Origin: Streptomyces sp. YIM 121038
GTDB lineage: Bacteria > Actinomycetota > Actinomycetes > Streptomycetales > Streptomycetaceae
Direction: 5' to 3'
Assembly: GCF_006088715.1 (NCBI RefSeq)
Contig: NZ_CP030771.1
Span: 5,785,501-5,849,500 of the forward strand
Length of the DNA stretch: 64,000 bases
The first letter of the stretch is position 1, and each line of letters starts with the position of its first letter. Shown in pieces: positions 37,821 through 46,966 of the stretch. The notes beneath the pieces are model-generated. The model ran no database searches, had not been told where the DNA came from, and saw only the letters and a list, made by a program, of their open reading frames with translations. The position numbers were made by a program, and so were the translations under genes.

Positions 37821-40061
37821 ATGTCGGAGGCGGAGCAGACGGGCGGGGCCCGTCAGGATCAGAGCGCGCGTCTCCTCGCGGGCCGGTACCGGCTCGGTGA
37901 CGTGCTCGGCCGGGGCGGCATGGGCACGGTCTGGCGGGCGAAGGACGAGACGCTGGGCCGCACGGTCGCCGTGAAGGAGCTGCGCTTCCCTTCCAGCATC
38001 GACGACGAGGAGAAGCGGCGCCTCATCACCCGCACCCTCCGCGAGGCCAAGGCGATCGCCCGGATCCGCAACACCGGCGCGGTGACGGTCTATGACGTGG
38101 TCGACGAGGACGACCGGCCGTGGATCGTGATGGAGCTCGTCGAGGGCAAGTCCCTCGCCGAGGCCGTCCGCGAGGACGGGCTGCTCACACCGCGGCGTGC
38201 GGCCGAGGTCGGGCTCGCCGTGCTCGACGTGCTGCGCTCCGCGCACCGCGAGGGCATCCTGCACCGCGATGTGAAGCCGTCCAACGTCCTCATCGCCGAG
38301 GACGGCCGGGTGGTCCTCACCGACTTCGGCATCGCCCAGGTCGAGGGCGACCCGTCCATCACCTCGACGGGCATGCTCGTCGGCGCGCCCTCGTACATCT
38401 CGCCGGAGCGGGCGCGCGGCCACAAGCCCGGCCCAGCGGCCGACATGTGGTCGCTCGGCGGGTTGATCTACGCGGCGGTGGAGGGCGTGCCGCCGTACGA
38501 CAAGGGTTCGGCCATCGCCACGCTCACCGCCGTCATGACCGAGGCGGTCGACCCTCCGGAGAACGCCGGTCCGTTGCTGGAGAAGGTCATCTACGGCCTG
38601 CTCGCCAAGGACCCCGAGCAGCGGCTCGACGACGCGAGCGCGCGGGCCCTGCTCCAGGAAGTGATCAACTCCCCGGACGGCGCGGCGGACAGGCGCCCCG
38701 AGGACCCGGCGGACGCCACGAAGGTCGTGCCCCTGCCGCCGGTGCCTCCCGTGCCCGCACAGGGTGCCGGGACCTCCGGCGGCCGTAAGGGCGAGGAGGC
38801 GGCGGAGCGGCTGAAGGGCGCGTTCCGTTCGGTGCGCAAGAAGGCGGCCGCGGCGGCGACGTCCCGGGGCGCGGGAGCCGCGGCGGCCGGTGGTGCCACG
38901 GCACTCGGCGGTTCCGCCACGGGCCGGGGCACGGGCGGCGGCGCGCCCGCGACGGGTTCCCCGGCCGGAGCCCCGCCCGGAACCCCGGCGCCCGGAGCCG
39001 TGGGCGGAGCGGTCGCTCCGGGGAACCGTACGACGGGCACGAGCACCGGCACCGGTGTTCCGGCACGGCCCACGACGGGCCCGGCGGCGACGCGTGCCAC
39101 CGCGGCGGGCTCCGGCACGGGCGCGGTCACCGGCCTCGGCGCCGGTGCTGGTACCGGTGCCGCTTCCGGTGTCGGTGCCGGGATGAACTCCGCCGCCGCG
39201 GGGGGCGGTTCCCCGCACGGCGCCCACGTGCCCGCCCAGCCCGGGACGCCGCCCGGCACACCGCCCAGACCGCCCGCCAGGGCGCCGCTCACGGACGTGG
39301 TGCCCCGGCGCACGCTGGTGATCATCGCGGTGGTCGTCGTGCTCGCCGTGCTCGGCACGGTGCTCGCCTTCGCGCTCAACGGCGACGAGGGCGACAAGGG
39401 CGGCAAGGGCACCGGCACCTCCGCCTCCAGCGGCGCGAGCGCGGGCGGCGAGGGCAAGGGCAAGGACGCGGACGACGAGAAGTCCGGCGGTTCCGGCTCG
39501 GGCAAGGACGACGGCGCCAAGGGCGACCAGGGCGAGGGCCAGGGTTCCGGCAAGGACGACGGCGCGGGCCAGGGCGCCCCCATCGGCGGGGACGGCAAGG
39601 AAAAGGGCAAGGGCAAGGGCAGGGGCGACGGCGCCGAGACGACGCACAAGCACCCGCAGGGCTTCTCGATCGGCCTGCCCAAGGGATGGTCGTTCAAGAG
39701 CACGGACCGCGCGGGCGCGCGCTTCACCGGCCCGGACGACCAGCGGCTGCTCGTCGGCTGGACCACCACGCCCAAGGACAACCCGGTGGCCGACTGGAAG
39801 AACCAGGAGTCGGGCATGCGCCGGGCGGCGTACAAGCGGATCCGAATAGAGAAGGTGGACTTCCGCGGCTGGCTCACGGCCGACTGGGAGTTCACCTACG
39901 TCGACGGCGGCACCAAGTACCGCTCGGTCGACCGCGGCTTCGTGGTCAACGGCGGTCTCGGCTACGGACTGATGTACACGTCGAAGGCCGACCGCTGGGA
40001 CGATGACCAGCGCCGGGACACCTGGCGGACGTTCACGCGCACGTTCGAGCCCAAGAAGTGA
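37821..40061 (+). CDS. membrane Ser/Thr protein kinase, cluster gene 1
   Basis: 746 residues from ATG 37821 (GAGGGG upstream). Kinase domain about 18-285: GRGGMG loop, AVKE lysine, HRDVKPSN, DFGIAQ and SPERARG all intact. A long Ala/Gly/Thr/Pro linker follows (about 290-490), then one membrane helix (about 494-518), a Lys/Gly/Asp-rich spacer, and an extracytoplasmic domain starting HPQGFSIGLPKGWSFK. Hanks-type PASTA-less kinase. By synteny it belongs to the five-kinase cluster known in S. coelicolor as SCO4775-SCO4779 (recalled), whose kinases have been linked to spore-wall complex phosphorylation. Confidence 0.93.
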   Translation: MSEAEQTGGARQDQSARLLAGRYRLGDVLGRGGMGTVWRAKDETLGRTVAVKELRFPSSIDDEEKRRLITRTLREAKAIARIRNTGAVTVYDVVDEDDRPWIVMELVEGKSLAEAVREDGLLTPRRAAEVGLAVLDVLRSAHREGILHRDVKPSNVLIAEDGRVVLTDFGIAQVEGDPSITSTGMLVGAPSYISPERARGHKPGPAADMWSLGGLIYAAVEGVPPYDKGSAIATLTAVMTEAVDPPENAGPLLEKVIYGLLAKDPEQRLDDASARALLQEVINSPDGAADRRPEDPADATKVVPLPPVPPVPAQGAGTSGGRKGEEAAERLKGAFRSVRKKAAAAATSRGAGAAAAGGATALGGSATGRGTGGGAPATGSPAGAPPGTPAPGAVGGAVAPGNRTTGTSTGTGVPARPTTGPAATRATAAGSGTGAVTGLGAGAGTGAASGVGAGMNSAAAGGGSPHGAHVPAQPGTPPGTPPRPPARAPLTDVVPRRTLVIIAVVVVLAVLGTVLAFALNGDEGDKGGKGTGTSASSGASAGGEGKGKDADDEKSGGSGSGKDDGAKGDQGEGQGSGKDDGAGQGAPIGGDGKEKGKGKGRGDGAETTHKHPQGFSIGLPKGWSFKSTDRAGARFTGPDDQRLLVGWTTTPKDNPVADWKNQESGMRRAAYKRIRIEKVDFRGWLTADWEFTYVDGGTKYRSVDRGFVVNGGLGYGLMYTSKADRWDDDQRRDTWRTFTRTFEPKK

Positions 40062-40319
40062 TCCGAGGGGTGCCCCAGGAGTGATCCGAGGAGTGATCCG
40101 AAGCGCGGGCCGGGCGGAGACCCGGGAGGTGGCCCCGCGGATGATCCGCGAGTGGGCCCCGAGAAGAGCCGGAACCGGTGGTTGACGATCCGGTGAGATC
40201 TGGCATCCCGTCAATACGGTCCGGCCTGGAGACGTATCGTGAGTGCTTGCGGAGGGTAAGCAAGCGCAACGAGCCGTAAAACGAACGGAATTGACCACCG
40301 GGCGGTTGGGGGAGGCATC

Positions 40320-43076
40320 GTGGACGACTATGCGGGACGGGTGCTCGCCGACCGCTACCGCCTGCCGCTGCCGCCGGCCGATGAGTACGAGTTCGCCGAG
40401 ACCCGCGCCTTCGACACCTACAGCGGTCAGGAAGTCCTGGTCAGGCAGGTCCCCCTGCCGGAGGTCGTCGAGGCGGAAGTGGTCGGCGACGAGGGCTATG
40501 GCGACGGCGACCTGAGTGACGTCCTGCCCGGCGGGCTGCCCGAGGGCTTCAGGAGCGCGGGCTCCGGCGCGCGGACCACCAGGCGCCCCGGCGCGCGGGC
40601 CACGCGCAGGCCCAGCGACCCCGCGGTGCGCCGGGCCATAGAGGCCGCGCAGGCCGCCGCGCGCATCCCCGACCATCCGCGTCTGGACCAGGTCTTCGAC
40701 GTGTTCGCGGAGGACGGCTCGCTGTGGATAGTCAGTGAGCTGGTGGCGGCCCGGCCGCTCGCGGCGCTGCTCGCCGACAAGCCCCTGAATCCGTTCCGCG
40801 CGGCGGAGGTCGCCGCCGACGTCGTGACCGCGCTGCGCGTGCTGCACGCGCACGGCTGGGTCCACCGGAACATCACCGTGCGCACGGTGCTCGTCTGTGA
40901 CGACGGGCGCGTGCTCCTCACGGGGCTCGCGGCGGGCGCGGCGGAGGAGGCCCTGTGCGGGTACGACCCGCGGCCCGAGGGCGAGGACTTCTCCGGCTTC
41001 ACGGAGCCCGCGGGCGCCCTCGCGGACGGTGCGGGCGGCGCGGACGGACGGGCCCGCGGCGTGGCGGCGGCCCCGGAGCCCGCGTACGAGCCCGACCCGC
41101 CGTACGAGTCCCACGAGTCCGACGCCTCCTACGAGTCCGACGCCTATGCGCCCGACGCGTACGAGCCCGGAGCCGCGTACGAGACCGGGCCCGCCCACGA
41201 GCCGGACGCCCGGCCCGGGCCCGACTACGAATCCGACCTGCGGGCGGCGCGAGCCGGTGCGATCGCCGCGTACCGCGCGGGCGCGGCCCGGGCGGCGGCC
41301 CAGGTCAGCGAGGCCGACACCGGCAGCGTCACCGGCCGGATCGCGGATCCGTACGGAGTGCGCGGAGCGCGCGAGACCCATGGCAAGGGCGCGCGGGAGA
41401 GCTGGAACGGCGGCGCGCGCAAGCAGTGGCACGGCGCCGTCCCCCGGGCCGGAGTGCCCGCGCAGGGCGACGCCCCGGCCCCGAGCCTGGCCAAGCGGTC
41501 CGCGCCGCCGCAGCGGCAGGCCCCGCTGGACGACGACGCGTACGACAGGTACGAGACGCGCGACACCTACGACACGTACGACGCCCACGATGGGCACGAC
41601 AGGTACGGCACCTCGGCGGAGGAGGCCGAGGAGGCCCAGGAGACCGCCGAGTACGAGGGCTCCGAGCCGGACGGCCACGCGCTCAGCGGCCGTTGGGACG
41701 ACCCCGCGGCCGAGCGGCGTCCCCGGCGCGGCCCCGCCACCGCGCTGGCCGCCGAGCGGGCCCGGCACGCGCGGATGACGGTCGTGGGCGCGGTCACCGA
41801 GCGCTGGGCCCCCGAGCAGGCCGGTCCCGTGCACGAGAACTGGCAGCTCGCCGCGCCCATCGGACCCGCCACCGACCTGTGGGCGCTCGGCGCACTGCTC
41901 TTCCGCGCCGTCCAGGGCCACGCGCCCTACCCGGAGGAGAGCACCGCCGAGCTGGTGCAGATGGTGTGCGCGGAGCCGCCCGCGTTCGCCGAGGAGTGCG
42001 GGCCGCTGCGGCCGGTCGTGGAGTCGCTGCTGCGTCAGGACCCGACCGAGCGCATCGACTTCGAGGAGCTGAGCGGCTGGCTGCGCTCCCTGGTGCGGTC
42101 GGCGCCGGAGCCGGACGCGGGCACGCACGTGGTCCCGGCACCGCCGTACGACGGCGGCAGGCTGCCCGTCGTGCGCCGCCGCGGCGAGGTCGTGCGCAAG
42201 CGGCGCCCGCCCGCGCCGGTCGCCACGGGCACCGGCCACGGCCGCCACAAGCGCGGCCGGGAGCACACCCGGGACACCAAGCCGGTGCGGGCGCCCCGCC
42301 CGGAGCGGGAGCCGCGCCCCGCGCAGGGGCCGCGTTCGCTGGGCCGGGTGCTGCTCCTGGTGATCCTCGCGGGGCTCGTGGCGGCGGTCACGTACGCGAT
42401 GCTGTTCATGCCCAAGGCCGATGAGAACGAGGGCGCGGGGCGCACGGGCAACGCGGGCGAGTCAAGCACCGCCCCGGACGACCGCCCCGCGGGCAACGGC
42501 AAGCCGGGCCAGGGCGGCGACCCCGACGACAAGGGCGAGGGCCAGGACGACAAGCCGGGGAAGTCGCCCGACGGCGAGAAGACCCCCGGCTCGCAGCAGC
42601 CGCAGACCACCGCGCCCGACCTGGCGCCCGGCTTCACGCTGCGCAAGGACACGGAGGGCTTCCGCGTCGCCGTGGCCAGCGGCTGGCAGCGCCAGGCGAT
42701 GAACGGCCGGGACCAAGTGCTCTACACCCACGGCAGGTTCGAGCTCCTCGTCGTCCCGGGCCGGGACAGCACCGGGGACTACGGCACGGACCCGATGAAG
42801 TACCAGAAGGAGGACGAGCGCGAGCTCCAGCCGTTCCGGGACTCCTCCTGGGCCACGTCCAGCGGGATGCGCCGGGTCGACGTGGGCGGCCGCGCCATGG
42901 CGGAGGGCCAGTTCACCTGGCAGGGTTCGGACGGCACGGAGGTCTTCGTGCGCAATCTGGCGCTGATCGTGGACGGCAAGTACCACGTGGTGCAGGTGCG
43001 CGGCCCGGAGGCCGAACGGGACGAGGTGGACCGGCTGTACGAGCAGGCGTCGAAGTCGTACCAGGCCACCGGCTGA
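40320..43076 (+). CDS. membrane pseudokinase with long disordered insertion, cluster gene 2
   Basis: 918 residues from GTG 40320. Kinase-like but degraded: no Gly-rich loop, the ATP Lys is Arg (EVLVRQV, about residue 40), HRD is HRN (HGWVHRNIT, about 182) and DFG is TGL (VLLTGLAAG). About 290 residues of Asp/Tyr/Glu/Ser-rich low-complexity sequence are inserted before a recognisable C-lobe (ERWAPEQAG, PATDLWALGALLFRAVQGHAPYP). One membrane helix (about 677-700) and an extracytoplasmic domain (DTEGFRVAVASGWQRQ) related to those of its neighbours follow. Likely a receptor-like scaffold or allosteric partner of the active kinases. Confidence 0.9.
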   Translation: MDDYAGRVLADRYRLPLPPADEYEFAETRAFDTYSGQEVLVRQVPLPEVVEAEVVGDEGYGDGDLSDVLPGGLPEGFRSAGSGARTTRRPGARATRRPSDPAVRRAIEAAQAAARIPDHPRLDQVFDVFAEDGSLWIVSELVAARPLAALLADKPLNPFRAAEVAADVVTALRVLHAHGWVHRNITVRTVLVCDDGRVLLTGLAAGAAEEALCGYDPRPEGEDFSGFTEPAGALADGAGGADGRARGVAAAPEPAYEPDPPYESHESDASYESDAYAPDAYEPGAAYETGPAHEPDARPGPDYESDLRAARAGAIAAYRAGAARAAAQVSEADTGSVTGRIADPYGVRGARETHGKGARESWNGGARKQWHGAVPRAGVPAQGDAPAPSLAKRSAPPQRQAPLDDDAYDRYETRDTYDTYDAHDGHDRYGTSAEEAEEAQETAEYEGSEPDGHALSGRWDDPAAERRPRRGPATALAAERARHARMTVVGAVTERWAPEQAGPVHENWQLAAPIGPATDLWALGALLFRAVQGHAPYPEESTAELVQMVCAEPPAFAEECGPLRPVVESLLRQDPTERIDFEELSGWLRSLVRSAPEPDAGTHVVPAPPYDGGRLPVVRRRGEVVRKRRPPAPVATGTGHGRHKRGREHTRDTKPVRAPRPEREPRPAQGPRSLGRVLLLVILAGLVAAVTYAMLFMPKADENEGAGRTGNAGESSTAPDDRPAGNGKPGQGGDPDDKGEGQDDKPGKSPDGEKTPGSQQPQTTAPDLAPGFTLRKDTEGFRVAVASGWQRQAMNGRDQVLYTHGRFELLVVPGRDSTGDYGTDPMKYQKEDERELQPFRDSSWATSSGMRRVDVGGRAMAEGQFTWQGSDGTEVFVRNLALIVDGKYHVVQVRGPEAERDEVDRLYEQASKSYQATG

Positions 43077-43482
43077 CGCTCCCCGGGGCCGGAGGGCCAG
43101 CAGGCCAGGCCGGAGGGCGCAGGGCCGCACCGGATGCACCCCGGACCGCACCGGAAGCGCCCCGGACCGCACCGGATGCACCCCGGACCGCACCGCATCG
43201 ATGGCGGACCGATGGCGGATCGACGGCGGACCAACGGCGGATTGACGGCGGATCGAACCAAACCGCCCCAGCCGTCGTCTTCGTCGGCGCCGGACACAAC
43301 TGGAAGCGCCCTCTCCGTACGCGTGGGTAATGCGGGGATTCGCGGTGGAACGGCGAAGAACCGGGACCGCATCCGTCACAGTGCGGCTTCCGGCCACCCC
43401 CTCCCGTTCCCTGCCTCCCCACGCCTCCTTACCCTTGGCTCTGTCAGAACCTGGGCCCTGTCAAGACCAACTGCGGGGGAAC
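43077..43482. repeat. kinase 2-kinase 3 spacer with two tandem repeat arrays
   Basis: 406 bp without a supported gene. It holds three and a half 21-bp units (CCGCACCGGATGCACCCCGG type, 43125-43200) followed directly by five 11-bp units (GATGGCGGACC type, 43200-43254). The remainder up to 43482 is unique; the promoter of the next gene should lie here but is not clear. Confidence 0.8.
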
Positions 43483-45066
43483 GTGAATCAGATGCAGGGC
43501 CTGCTCCTCGCCGGCCGCTACCGGCTCGGTGAGTCCATCGGCAGCGGTGGCATGGGGCGGGTGTGGCGCGCGCGGGACGAGGTGCTGCACCGGGCCGTTG
43601 CCGTCAAGGAGCTGACGGCCGCCCAGTGGGTGCAGGAGGCCGACCGCGCGGTCCTGCTGACGCGCACCCAGACGGAGGCGCGGGCCCAGGCGCAGATCAA
43701 CCACTCCGCCGTCGTCACCGTCCACGACGTACTCGAGTACGACGACCGGCCGTGGATCGTGATGGAGCTCGTCGAGGGCTGCTCGCTCGCCGACGCGGTC
43801 AAGGAGCGGGGCCGCGTCGAGGCGCGCGAGGTCGCCCGCATCGGCCTGTGGGTGCTGCGCGCCCTGCGGGCCGCGCACACCGCCGGGGTCCTGCACCGCG
43901 ACATCAAACCGGGCAACGTCCTGCTGTCGGACGACGGCCGGGTGCTGCTCACCGACTTCGGCATCGCGGCGATCGAGGGCGACAAGACCATCACGCGCAC
44001 CGGCGAAGTGGTGGGCTCCGTCGACTATCTGGCGCCCGAGCGGGTCAGCGGCGCCAACCCCGGCCCGGCAGCCGACCTGTGGGCGCTCGGCGCCACGCTG
44101 TACACGGCGGTGGAGGGCAACTCGCCGTTCCGCCGCACCTCGCCGCTCGGCACCATGCAGGCCGTGGTGACGGAGGAGCCCGCGGCGGCCGCGCACGCCG
44201 GAGCCCTCGGCCCGGTCATCGCCGCGCTGCTGCGCAAGGACCCGACCGCGCGGCCGAGCGCGGACGAGGCGGAGCAGATGCTCGCCGAGGCCGCGGAGGG
44301 GCGCAGGCCCAGCACCGCGCAGGCGTACGTACCGACGCGGACCAACCAGCTGCCGCCGCCCGTGGCCCGGCCCGTGGCCCAGCCCGCGACCGCGCAGCAG
44401 ACGGCCCCCGCGACCCCCACGCCCGCCCCGGCGCCCGGCAGGGGCCGCTGGGCCAGGCGGCTCGCGCTGGTCGCCGCGGCGGCGCTGCTCGGCGGCGGCG
44501 CGGTGTTCGGATACCTGCAGTTCGGCGGTGACAACGGCGACCGCGCCCGCGCCGAGGCCAGCGAGGGGCAGGAGACCAAGGGCGGCAAGGACGGCAAGGA
44601 CGGCGACCGGATCGTCGGCGGCATCCCCGCCGACTGGGAGCGGGTGCGCGACGCCGAGGGCTTCAGTCTGATGCTGCCCAAGGGCTGGTCGCGACGCGTC
44701 GACGGCAACCAGATCGACTACACGCCGGACAACGGCCGCCACTTCGTGCGCATCGCCATCGACCGCAGCCCGGACTTCGACAGCCCCTACGCCCACCAGA
44801 TCGACCTGGAGCGGCAGCTCAAGCTGCCGAACTACCAGCGCCTGCACCTGAACTCCAACAACTTCCGCGACCACCCCGGCGCGCTGTGGGAGTTCCGCTG
44901 GACGGCGGGTTCGAGCGACACCACCAAGGGCCCCCGGCACGCCATCGAGCAGGGGTACATCAACGGGGACGGTGTCGAGTACATGATCTACATGTCGGGC
45001 CCCGAGGCGAGCTGGGACACGACGCGGGAACAGTTCGACGCGGTGCTGCGCGGCTGGCGCGACTGA
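43483..45066 (+). CDS. membrane Ser/Thr protein kinase, cluster gene 3
   Basis: 527 residues from GTG 43483 (ATG 43492 possible; GGGGGA sits just upstream). Kinase domain about 10-275 with GSGGMG, AVKE (Lys about 43), HRDIKPGN (about 138), DFGIAA and APER intact, so active. Pro/Ala/Gln linker, membrane helix at about 325-346, short Gly/Lys/Asp spacer and an ectodomain of about 150 residues beginning DAEGFSLMLPKGWSRR. The ectodomain is homologous in outline to those of the other four kinases. Confidence 0.92.
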   Translation: MNQMQGLLLAGRYRLGESIGSGGMGRVWRARDEVLHRAVAVKELTAAQWVQEADRAVLLTRTQTEARAQAQINHSAVVTVHDVLEYDDRPWIVMELVEGCSLADAVKERGRVEAREVARIGLWVLRALRAAHTAGVLHRDIKPGNVLLSDDGRVLLTDFGIAAIEGDKTITRTGEVVGSVDYLAPERVSGANPGPAADLWALGATLYTAVEGNSPFRRTSPLGTMQAVVTEEPAAAAHAGALGPVIAALLRKDPTARPSADEAEQMLAEAAEGRRPSTAQAYVPTRTNQLPPPVARPVAQPATAQQTAPATPTPAPAPGRGRWARRLALVAAAALLGGGAVFGYLQFGGDNGDRARAEASEGQETKGGKDGKDGDRIVGGIPADWERVRDAEGFSLMLPKGWSRRVDGNQIDYTPDNGRHFVRIAIDRSPDFDSPYAHQIDLERQLKLPNYQRLHLNSNNFRDHPGALWEFRWTAGSSDTTKGPRHAIEQGYINGDGVEYMIYMSGPEASWDTTREQFDAVLRGWRD

Positions 45067-45193
45067 CCCCGCGTTGGCGGCCTGAAGCGGTGCCGCGCGA
45101 CTGCCCCCGCGCGGGCGGCCTGAACTGGCCGGTCTCCGGCCCCACCTGCGGTGGTCCGGATCGATGGCCACACCTCTGGGGCATGATGGCCGC

Positions 45194-46864
45194 ATGGGGA
45201 GCCTGGGTGACAGCACCCGTGTGATCGCCGGTCGTTACCGCATCGAAGCGCGGCTCGGCCGGGGCGGCATGGGTGTCGTGTGGCGGGCCAGTGACCAGCT
45301 CCTCGGCCGCCGGGTCGCCGTCAAGGAGCTCGCGGTCGACGAGACCCTCTCCGAGGAGGAGGCCGCCCGGCAGCGCGAGCGCACCCTGCACGAGGCGCGC
45401 GCGGTGGCGCGGCTGAGCCATCCGCACATCGTGGTCGTGCACGACGTGGTGGTCCAGGACGGCCACGCGTACCTCGTCATGGAGTACGTCGACGGCGTGT
45501 CGCTCGCGCGGCGCATCGCCCGCTCGGGGCCGCTCGGCCCGCACGCGGCGGCCCGGGTCGGTCTCGATCTGCTCGGCGCGCTGCGCACCGCGCACGCCGC
45601 CGGGATCCTGCACCGCGACCTGAAGCCCGCGAACGTGCTCATCGAGGAGGCCACCGGCCGCGTCGTCCTCACGGACTTTGGAATAGCGCAGGTCAGCGGG
45701 GCTACGACACTCACCGAGAGCGGGTCGTTCGTCGGTTCGCCGGAGTACACCGCGCCCGAGCGGATGTCCGGCGAGCGGACCGGGCCCGCGTCCGACCTGT
45801 GGTCGCTCGGGGCGCTGCTCGTCACGGCGGTCACCGGCGAGTCGCCGTTCCGCCGCGACTCGATCGGCGGGGTGCTGCACGCCGTCGTCTTCGACGAGAT
45901 ACGCCCGCCGCCCGCCGCGGCACCACTCGCGCCCGTCGTCCTCGGGCTGCTCGAACGCGACCCGGAGCGACGGCTCGACGCGGCCTCGGCGGAGCGGCTG
46001 CTGCGGACGTACGTCGTGACCGGCACGATGCCGAGGCTCGACGGGGACCGGTCGGGCTCCGGTCTGCTGCCTGCCGCGTTATGGCCGGGCCGCCAGCCGT
46101 CTACCCCCCGTGACCTGCCCCGATACCAGCGGACCAGGGCCGCGGTGCTGCTGCCGCTGCCGGCGGATCCCTACGAGCCCGGACCGGTCACCCGGCAGCG
46201 GCTGAACCGGCGGCAGGGCCGCACCATGCTCATCGCCGCCGTCCTGGTCGCCGCCGTGGCGGGCGGCGCGGTCTCGGCCGCCGCGCTCCTGCTCGGCCGC
46301 GACGGCGAAGGGGAGGGGGGAAATCCGGCCACGTCGGCCACGCGGGACGTGCCCGGCACCGCGGCCACCGGCGCTCCCCGGCCCACGGCCACCTCCACGG
46401 TCACCAAGACGCCGGACTCCGTGCGGCCCTCCACGCCCGACGCCCCGCGCGGCTACCGCCTGGCGAAGGACCCGCGCGGCTTCACGCTCGCCGTGCCCAC
46501 GGGCTACCGGCGCACCACGGACGGACCGCGCACCTACTACACCTCCCCGGACGGCGCCTTCCGCGTCGGCATCGAGGCCGCGGCCCCGGTGCCCGGCGGC
46601 CCGTCCGCGGCCCAGCGCCGCGCGCACGCGGCGGGCCCCGAGCGCGTCCCCGGCTACCGCGACGGGCAGGTCACCGAGACCACCCGCAACGGCCGCCCCG
46701 CCGCGCTGTGGCAGTTCACCCGGGACGGCCCGCTCCGCACCTACGACCTGTGCTGGGAGGAGGGCGGGCGGATGTACGACGTGTGGGTGTCGGCTCCGCT
46801 GCCCGAATCCGGGCGGGGGCGGCGGTACTTCGACACCGCGGTCGACACGTTCGTACGCCGCTGA
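45194..46864 (+). CDS. membrane Ser/Thr protein kinase, cluster gene 4
   Basis: 556 residues from ATG 45194; an in-frame ATG ten codons upstream is possible, no strong ribosome site for either. Kinase domain about 10-270: GRGGMG, AVKE (Lys about 45), HRDLKPAN (about 140), DFGIAQ, APER intact. One membrane helix at about 344-369. Ectodomain about 390-556 beginning DPRGFTLAVPTGYRRT. Separated by 127 bp from gene 3, by 102 bp from gene 5. Confidence 0.92.
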   Translation: MGSLGDSTRVIAGRYRIEARLGRGGMGVVWRASDQLLGRRVAVKELAVDETLSEEEAARQRERTLHEARAVARLSHPHIVVVHDVVVQDGHAYLVMEYVDGVSLARRIARSGPLGPHAAARVGLDLLGALRTAHAAGILHRDLKPANVLIEEATGRVVLTDFGIAQVSGATTLTESGSFVGSPEYTAPERMSGERTGPASDLWSLGALLVTAVTGESPFRRDSIGGVLHAVVFDEIRPPPAAAPLAPVVLGLLERDPERRLDAASAERLLRTYVVTGTMPRLDGDRSGSGLLPAALWPGRQPSTPRDLPRYQRTRAAVLLPLPADPYEPGPVTRQRLNRRQGRTMLIAAVLVAAVAGGAVSAAALLLGRDGEGEGGNPATSATRDVPGTAATGAPRPTATSTVTKTPDSVRPSTPDAPRGYRLAKDPRGFTLAVPTGYRRTTDGPRTYYTSPDGAFRVGIEAAAPVPGGPSAAQRRAHAAGPERVPGYRDGQVTETTRNGRPAALWQFTRDGPLRTYDLCWEEGGRMYDVWVSAPLPESGRGRRYFDTAVDTFVRR

Positions 46865-46966
46865 CGGGCCCGGCGGGGGCGTGAGTTCCCGGGCCGTGCA
46901 TCACCCCGGTCACAAGTGGGGACCCCGGCTGGAATCAGACACGTCAGGCAAGGTAGTCATGGGTCC

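Noticed and set aside
37239..42266. Antisense open frame of about 1675 codons opposite glpD and two kinases
   Set aside because: Low-complexity translation opposite well-supported genes; no ribosome site or domain.
43125..43254. CRISPR-like array
   Set aside because: Units of 21 and 11 bp are contiguous with no unique spacers and no cas genes nearby; simple tandem repeats.
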